A DNA stretch of 64,000 nucleotides from Parapristionchus giblindavisi (taxonomy: Eukaryota; Nematoda; Chromadorea; Rhabditida; Diplogasteridae), in NCBI GenBank assembly GCA_943737045.1, contig CALSFV010000085.1, forward strand, positions 201,001 to 265,000, in the 5' to 3' direction. A model generated the notes under the pieces. It did not search any database and was not told where the DNA came from. It saw only the letters and a list, made by a program, of their open reading frames with translations. A program made the position numbers and the translations under genes. Of the stretch, positions 57,237 through 64,000 are shown one piece after another (within the stretch, counting starts at the first letter, position 1; each line of letters opens with the position of its first letter).

Positions 57237-60200
57237 ATGATAATACGGTGTCCGTTTCGTGGTTGTAACGAAGAGTTGGTAGATGAATCACACAGGAAGA
57301 GTCACTTCAGAGAAGAGCATCGAGGAGATTCTGAAGAAGTAATCATTGTAATATTTGCATTGAAATATGTAGCAGTAATAAGAATAATAATAAATATTTA
57401 TTTACAAAAATAGAGAATCCATATGCAGGTTGTCTGTTATGAGTGTTTGACTATTCCGGTATTCAAGAATATAAAAGTATGGAAGAAACATTTTGAAGTA
57501 ATACATCTCAGAGTTCAGCAGATGGGTGAGTAATTATATTTTAAATATAACTCTTTAAATTTAATTTTAAAATATAGTTATTAGCTGTGCTAGGGGGGAA
57601 TCCTACTTTACTTAAGAGCGGTTTATACTCGTAGGGCTGTAAACTATATACATACCGTCAAAACGAAAAAGTGAAATATTTGTCAAATAATTTGACAAAA
57701 TTTGACAAAAGTTCACAAGATTCCATTTTTCATGATCTTGATGAAGTATTATCTCAGATTTTGTTTTGTAGATGTGTTTGCCAAAACCAGATAAGCACGA
57801 CAAAAGTGAAAAAAATAATCAGGAGCGTTGCGGAGCAGAATTGGTATACTGTAGCATACTGTAGAATCTTACTGTAAAATTGCTTCCATCGCGCTTTTTC
57901 GTCTAATCATCGATATATCTAGCATTACCTGACTTCCTATAGCGAATGTGCACTTTTTGGATCATTTAATAGATCAGGCTGCAAAACGGGTATACTGTAG
58001 AAAATCATACCGTATACCAGTTTCACAAAACAGCGTTCACAGTGATTCATTTAATTTTTTTCTTCATAGGTCAATTAGGTAAGCCCAGTGATGCTCAAAT
58101 ACCCTATTATCTATTAAAAAACTAGTAACCACGTTTAGATATCATGATTCAAAATTTTCAAAATCTTGTGAACTGTTGTCAAATTTTGTCAAATTATTTG
58201 ACAAATGTTTCACTTTTTTTCGTGTTGACGGTATACTGGATCCACCCACAAAATCTGTAAAAATACCAGCTCATGGTCATCACCACCAGTGGATACTATC
58301 ACAAATCCTCGTAATTCCAAACAAATAGATAATGGCTAATCGATAATCATTAATATTGTAATCGCAGTATATCAATTCAATCTCATGTACCTCAAGTTTG
58401 GCGATGCACTTGATGGGGATGTACATATCTTCCATCTTCACTGATGTTGAGGGGACAAACGATTGGCCAGCCCAACGCCGGATCCTCCGTAATCTTTTGA
58501 GTTCGTAAAGCGTAATACCGTAACCTAGTCGTACAGTAAGAACACCTGTCACGAACTGCTTTTAATATTTTGATTCTTATTATTATTTTATTTATTTTTC
58601 TTCTAATTATTTATTTCTTTTTCTTTTTATAAAATTTAATTTTTTTTTTGTTCAGAGTACCACGACTCAATCATTGGATAATAATTTCACTCATGTTCAT
58701 CCTCACTACTTCATTCATCCTCATAATATGCATTACCAGATCCCTCCATCAAATGTGAGTATGACTTGTACGTCATTCATGTTCTATCTAGAGTACCGCG
58801 TAGTTGATTTATAACGTCATCAGATTCCAAGGAATAATATATACGATTTCCTTTCTATATTTTTGTATGTTGCTCTTTTTTAATTAACTGAAAACTTCTG
58901 CACTTCAGATGTTCAATATTCCGATGTACCCTCCTTATCCACCATACCTTCAAAGTGGGCTCCAGCCGGATCAATCGAAGGTTGGTATTCGTTGCACATT
59001 GTTTATGAATATAGATTTATTTCATATTAAGGCATTTCCTAGTTCTCATTATGTCGAGCATAAGAGCGATGCACTTATCCGCCGCCCTGATGTTCAACCA
59101 TCGCCACAAGTAAGATCCACGGGTTTCAATATTCCAAACATACAATAACTATACTATCTCTTTATGCATGCACTTTTTTGCTTTGAGTTTAGTTGAACAT
59201 ATTTGCATATACATTTCGTTTAGTTCAGAGTTCATAATCAAGTAAAAACGGTCAACCACTTTATTTTGAGGAGACGAAGCCGGTGAAATCATTATCGATT
59301 GCTGTGACTGAGATAGAGTTAGCACAGGTATAACATCTATATATTTCATCCATGAATGTACATGAATTCTAATTCTTATGATCTGTTCAAGTATGAATAT
59401 TAATATTTTTTATTCATAGAATTCTGACACACCTTCGTCGTCTACTTCTACACATTCTCTGGATGAATCGATACATTCTGTCGAAGTGAGCGCATATCAA
59501 ATGTATACTTTACCACATTATAAACGCTGTTTCAAGATGTAACCAATGGTCATTCAATAAAGAGGTTGTCTTCATTAAAAAGAAGAGAGAGGAAACGAAA
59601 GAATGGAGATTCTGATTCCACTATAACCAAGCGAGTTGTTAGTTTTCATTTTTTTCTCTCATATATTAATTGTATTGTTTAGCCCGTATCTCTTCCTCCG
59701 AATTTGTTATGCAAAGGCCTTTCTGACTTATTGACCAAGGCCGGAAAGCAAGAACAGTTATTGAATGATATAAAGAATGGATGTGATTTGACATATAATG
59801 AGAACAGGACATATTTGGATCGCGTGATAGGAAAAACTATTATGAATTCTTTCAGCTCCCAGTATGTAGATTACTGTTTTGCCCTTTTCATGCTGTCATT
59901 CCAGGGAGAAGAGACCTTCCGATGCACTAATCGAGACGTTCATACGACATTTGTTCGCGGAGTTCCCATCATGTAACTTTGTAAGTGTTGTAATCATTTG
60001 ATTTGTTTGCTGGCGCATCAAGTTAGTTTTCATCTTATCTTAGGAAATACTTCACGTAAATCGTGGTACGGTATCGCGATTCATTGAAAACCAAAGGAGG
60101 GATTTGAAACGTTTAAATCAGATCAAAGGACGGAATTACGTTAAGAAAGAGTTACACACACGCTTCAAAATTCCATTATTATTGATCTTTTTCCAGATAT

Positions 60201-61911
60201 GAATTCGATGATCAGTCTCCGGTGCAACATGTAATGAATATGGACGTTGAATGTACAAAATTGCCAATCTATGTGTGGGCGAGGACAGCTGGATTACGTC
60301 AGTCAATAAAACTAGGTAAAGCTTGATACTATATTACGCCCATAACTATGATCTTTCCGCGCAGCTCGTTCCGACTTGAATTTGCTCACAAGCACACTAT
60401 TCGAGAGACGTTGGAGAAATATCCATTTATGGCTGATAATACTGACATAGTAAGTTTCAACTTTTATTAGCATTATTATTTAATATTTATTTATTTATAT
60501 TTATGATGTACTTCCAGCTAATTAGAGATTTCAAGTTGATATACGGTAATCAAACCACTGAGGAATTTATTAAGAAGTTTGATGATGAATTCTCTGTTAG
60601 AATTATTGAATTAGCAGTTGATAAATTGGGAGAAGAGAAAGTACACGAAATTAGAAATCAATTCGGAGATAGTAAGTTTTGCTTTAAGAGATTTTTAATG
60701 AGATCCTTTTTTGCAGAACATAAACAATTCTATGTTATCCCCGTTCTTTTCGCTGTTATATCTTCAATTAGTAACAATAAGAGAAACTGTAGCTTCCGGA
60801 ATAAATGCAAAGTCCATAACCTCATTCAAAAATTCTCGGTATGTTTACATTCAATACTGTTATGCTTCTAATTGCATTCTAATTTTTTCAGTCATTGAGT
60901 GATCCATTTACTGCTCTATTGAATATTAGAAGATCTGGAGTATCCAGTCCCTCAATAATTATACTTACTAATTATACTGAACCTTACGTCACTTTGGACT
61001 CGGTTCTCATTAAATTATCACCTTCAGTTGGTACCACTCTTTTACACTTGCTCGCCTTGTATTATATATTCTCATTGTCATATGATGGAACTTGTGACTT
61101 CATGTCAATAATAGAAAGACTGGCTGGCTTAAAGCCAACAACCAAATCAGCTATTATTCACACTGAGAGCAAAGTTGCCTATATTCGGGCAAATGATTTG
61201 CCCCATCGGGGAACTCATGTAACAATTTGCCCGTATTCGGGCAAATCTCTTTAGCCAGCATTTGGGCTATTTGTTTCGCCTAAATACGGGCAAATCGATA
61301 CCCTGTAGTCAGACAACAGGAAGGCGCTTCTCACCCACGCCAGTTCGATTCCCACTTGGAGCACAAATCTTTTGCAGCTTTAAAACTTCGTTATATAACT
61401 TGATAGAGCTATTGTTGTTCTACTCTAGTAGAATCGTATTGAAAACACATAGTATACTTTCAATTCATTGGCTTTTGGCTGTCCAAATCATCTTTCTTCT
61501 CTTATGATTGCTTGAATATTTCACTAAAGTAACCCAACCACTTTCATTAACAGCAGAAAAATCAGCAAAAATGAAAAATAAGAAAGCTAGGATCACATGC
61601 TGATGTGACAGCATAAGATCGCCATGAATAAGTGGGAATGTACATACAAGGAACCGAACCACCAAACCACCGCGAACTAGCCAAGCCCCCTACCCACTGC
61701 GCTACCAGGACACGCATGCACATTGCTTACAACTCATAGTCTTTTCCAAAGAAAAATATAATCCTATAGCCATAAAGCGGGCAAATCGATTGCCCGAAAT
61801 GGACCACTCCAGATTTCTGCAAATCGTTTGCCAGGCAAATGGGTGTGGCTAACGATTTGCCAGGTAAGTTTGCTCTCAGTGCATTCTCGTGTACAAAAAA
61901 TTATTCATTAA
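57237..61911 (+). CDS. Multi-exon C2H2 zinc-finger gene inside the 6.1 kb element
   Basis: Exons by GT...AG and open frame: 57237-57338, 57429-57525, 58656-58754, 58909-58980, 59032-59109, 59271-59327, 59420-59485, 59537-59634, 59683-59861, 59905-59980, 60044-60150, 60197-60315, 60365-60449, 60518-60671, 60717-60838 and 60892-61160 plus 61884-61911. Exon 1 has a C2H2 finger (CPFRGC, then HFREEH) and exon 2 a second (CYEC, then HFEVIH). The middle is Pro/Ser-rich with a basic KRRERKRK stretch. The C-terminal half (LIETFIRHLFAEFP, RETLEKYPFMADNTDIL, DSVLIKLSPSVGTTLLHL) resembles a widespread animal family often labelled SAMD3-like. That match is from memory of pattern only. Phase disagrees at the joins of exons 2/3, 7/8 and 12/13, so the gene may be decaying or some exons are missed. 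A MITE replaces its last residues. Confidence 0.65.
57655..58231. mobile_element. TA-flanked MITE within intron 2 of the zinc-finger gene
   Basis: The ends CCGTCAAAACGAAAAAGTGA and near complement are flanked by TA (57653-57654, 58232-58233). Arms contain TTGTCAAATAATTTGACAAA. The central part (57815-58090) resembles 50768-51010 within the 3.4 kb element (GGAGCGTTGCGGAGCA...; ACCGTATACCAGTT). Confidence 0.75.
61161..61881 (+). mobile_element. GGCAAATC-type CACT-ended MITE, copy 2 (721 bp)
   Basis: Nearly identical to 47272-47995. Its duplication is CA (61159-61160, 61882-61883). It lies in the last exon of the zinc-finger gene. With it, the protein would run about 30 residues into the MITE and stop at about 61252. 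Without it and one CA, the frame continues for about eight codons to TAA at 61909-61911. Confidence 0.93.
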
Positions 61912-61991
61912 ATTCTTGTCTGTATTTATTGATTTATTGCTTCTGTATGATTGTTTTTGATGTCATTGAATGTTGATTATGAAATCTGTGC

Positions 61992-61997
61992 AATAAA
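61992..61997 (+). terminator. Polyadenylation signal AATAAA
   Basis: A canonical AATAAA lies about 80 bp beyond the restored stop codon of the zinc-finger gene. It is a plausible 3' end signal. Confidence 0.5.
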
Positions 61998-62041
61998 ACA
62001 ACTGTTCTTATACTATAAAGCCGTTTATACAATTTATTGTA

Positions 62042-62764
62042 CACTGAGAGCAAACTTACCTGGCAAATCGTTCGCCACTCCCATTTGCCTGGTAAACGAT
62101 TTGCCAGAAATCTGGAGTGGCCCATTTCGGGCAATCGATTTGCCCGCTTTATGGCTATAGGATTATATGCTTCTTTGAAAAGACTACGAGTTCTGAGCTA
62201 TGTGCAAGGGTGTCCTGGTAGCGCAGTGGGTAGGGGGCTTGGCTAGTTCGCGGTGGGTTGGTGGTTCGGTTCCTTGTATGTACATTTCCACTTATTCATG
62301 GCGATCTGAAGTTGTCACATCAGCATGTGATCCTTGATTTATTATTTTTCATTTTTGCTGATTTTTCTGCTGTTAATGAAAGTCAGTGGGTTACTTTAGT
62401 GAAATACTCAAGCTATCATGGGAGAAGAAAGATGATTTGGACTGCCAAAAGCCAATAAATTTAAAGTATACTATGTGTTTTCAATACGATTCTACTAGAG
62501 TAGAACAACAATAGCTCTATCAAGTTATATAACGAAGTTTTAAAGCTGCAAAAGATTTGTGCTCCAAGTGGGAATCGAACTGGCGTGGGTGAGAAGCGCC
62601 TTCCCTGATTTCCGACAACGGGGTATCGATTTGCCCGTATTTGGGCGAAACATAATAGCCCAAATTCTGGCTAAAGAGATTCGCCCGAATACGGGCAAAT
62701 TGTTACATGAGTTCCCCGATGGGGCAAATCATTTGTCCGAATATAGGTAACTTTGCTCTCAGTG
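62042..62764 (-). mobile_element. GGCAAATC-type CACT-ended MITE, copy 3 (723 bp), inverted
   Basis: It is the reverse complement of copies 1 and 2 with few differences. Its duplication is TA (62040-62041, 62765-62766). It inserted just downstream of the zinc-finger gene, 160 bp from copy 2 and in opposite orientation, so the two could form a giant hairpin. It contains a tRNA-like TAGCGCAGTGGGTAGG ... GGTTCGGTTCC at 62219-62272. Confidence 0.92.
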
Positions 62765-62999
62765 TAAAAAGAGCAAAAGAATAAACAACCGGTAGAATCG
62801 AACCTAGATGACGGGCATTGCAAGGGCAGCTGGAGTAACTATACCATTTTCCCTTACCTAGTAGGGAATATATCCCTCATGAGTAAGGCAATTGATTCCC
62901 TAACCCATGAGGGAAGAATTCCGTAGAAAGACGTTTGTAGGGAAATATTCCCTACTATGTGAGGCAATTTTCTGTGAGTGTAGAAACTCCACCTCAAAA

Positions 63000-63510
63000 C
63001 GATTTTTCGATGCCTGTTTTTTTTCCTGAGTGAAGATGACAAGTGGAGCGGTTGTATAGTGGCCAGTATCTTGGGGATCTTAGCGAAAAATCGTTTACAA
63101 GCAGAGTTTCTGCAAATGTGACCAAACTTTGGACCCATTTTCTAGCTTGGCCTTTGCATGCCAGAATTTTTAGACTTCATCAATGATCTTATAACACGTT
63201 TAGCTATGTCTATGCAAATTTTCATCCAGTTTGCTTTCCGCGAGCTGAGATAGCTCCCTTGTCAGTGCTGTTATACCATCGTGCCGATTTGCATATCAAC
63301 TTGTTGATCGAAAAATGTCGGATTTATGAATCTTCTTATGATTCCTAAATAGAACCACTAATATCGGATTGAAAAACGGGTAAAATTGTGGGTGAGGTAT
63401 CGCTGAATCAGCATTATGCCATCATATTTAATGATAGATACACAGTTCTATTTTGTGGATCGATTTTTTATGTTTTTATAGGTATTAGCTCACCGAGGGC
63501 AAAGTTAACC
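63000..63510. other. Unassigned DNA with a tRNA-like start
   Basis: 63040-63080 reads AGTGGAGCGGTTGTATAGTG, resembling the tRNA-like arm at 24483. 63120-63270 resembles 20590-20710 and 26400-26520 (CATTTTCTAGCTTGGC..., TAGACTTCA). No gene is recognised. Confidence 0.4.
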
Positions 63511-63513
63511 ATA

Positions 63514-63837
63514 ATGCATCTTTACATTTGCCTGACGCGCCTACGCCGTCACGTAAAAAAACGTTACATTTGTCGACGCACTCGTCGACGTCAAGTTTGG
63601 ATTGTGTTTGATCCCAAGCGGAAAATCCTGATTGTCATCAGGGGTACGGTAGGAAGTTACCGTAACCATCTATCAATAATGGTCGGCTACCGTATCCTTT
63701 TACAGTACCCCTGATGAGATTCAGGGTTTTCCCCTTGGGACAAAACACACTCCAAACTTGACGTCGACGCGTGCGTCGACAAATGTAACGTTTTTTACGT
63801 GACGGCGTAGGCGCGTCAGGCAAATGTAACGATGCAT
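63514..63837. repeat. 324-bp near-perfect palindrome
   Basis: Arms of about 145 bp starting ATGCATC and TTACATTTGCCTGACGCGCC pair with the complement at the right. GTCGACG motifs lie in both arms, and a second inverted block (TACGGTAG...CTACCGTA) near the middle. It has no coding capacity and looks like a complete foldback element. After it, 63838-64000 shows nothing recognisable. Confidence 0.85.
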
Positions 63838-64000
63838 AAAAAAGCAACCCATCTATCTATAAAAATCTGTGGAAAGTTACACATGGGGAACTGTTGCTTG
63901 CGTAGAAGTCACATGTGCATCCGATTAATTTAGCGGGTGATGAATCTTGAACTAGCTATGTGTGTGTCCGGAAAGCTTTTTTTACTAGCCACAATACAAT

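Larger units (their letters stand above)
56920..62980 (+). mobile_element. AAGGGAAT-type CACT-ended element, 6.1 kb, carrying a multi-exon gene
   Basis: The ends CACTCACAGAAAATTCCC and ...GGCAATTTTCTGTGAGTG are flanked by TA (56918-56919, 62981-62982). Subterminal palindromes (CCCTTAGGGAATT, AAGTAAGGCAATT, ATTCCCTTATACATAAGGGA) fill 56930-57050 and 62855-62975. A tRNA-like segment on the minus strand (62787-62850; box A TGGTATAGTTA, box B GGTTCGATTC) lies just inside the right end. The interior is taken up by one plus-strand gene and three later insertions. It is the largest element of this group and could be an autonomous copy. Confidence 0.82.

Overview
This is a window of animal nuclear DNA, most likely from a nematode or another invertebrate with small introns. 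The evidence is AT-rich sequence, introns of about 40-60 bp ending in T-rich CAG or TAG acceptors, and a transposon population of PAT-type tyrosine-recombinase elements, Tc1, mariner/maT, hAT, RTE-like and CR1/jockey-like LINEs and a Ty3/gypsy element. The species cannot be named. I see no rRNA, no convincing tRNA gene and no conserved single-copy host gene. Almost every base I can assign is transposon, usually several layers deep.

Layout. 0.3-3 kb: an RTE 3' remnant and a 2.2 kb near-perfect foldback element at TTAA. 3.1-9.0 kb: a nest in which a TTAA-flanked shell holds a TTA-flanked Harbinger-like foldback, which holds a CTCACACAG-ended element, which carries an unprocessed PCNA pseudogene. 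9.0-13.5 kb: a nearly complete PAT-like retrotransposon on the minus strand (gag, RT/RNase H, tyrosine recombinase) with split direct repeats. 13.6-20.1 kb: TTAA MITEs, nested TA-flanked foldbacks and hAT MITEs. 20.1-26.9 kb: minisatellites and a CR1/jockey-like LINE broken by a TTAA element and by a TA foldback that itself holds a hAT element. 27-33.6 kb: mariner and maT remnants, an RTE fragment, a hairpin minisatellite. 33.9-37.1 kb: a young Ty3/gypsy element lacking its RT region. 37-46 kb: foldbacks, LINE debris, a second Harbinger-like foldback. 46-63 kb: the most interesting part, dominated by elements that end in CACT, make 2-bp target duplications and have dense subterminal palindromes.

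These CACT-ended elements fall into three families told apart by subterminal motif: AAGAAAT-type (6.2-8.1 kb, carries PCNA), AAGGGAAT-type (50.2-53.7 kb, carries exon-like segments; 56.9-63.0 kb, carries a long multi-exon C2H2 zinc-finger gene) and GGCAAATC-type (three copies of about 722 bp). Their boundaries can be checked internally: removing each insert plus one duplicated dinucleotide restores the reading frame of the host sequence in a LINE RT, a Tc1 transposase and the zinc-finger gene. The termini suggest the CACTA/Mirage (CMC) group, but no transposase of that group was recognised. tRNA-like pol III box A/box B modules recur inside elements of at least three different transposon types.

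Most remaining sequence between features is low-complexity or unassigned repeat DNA. Coordinates of exons and element ends were read by eye.
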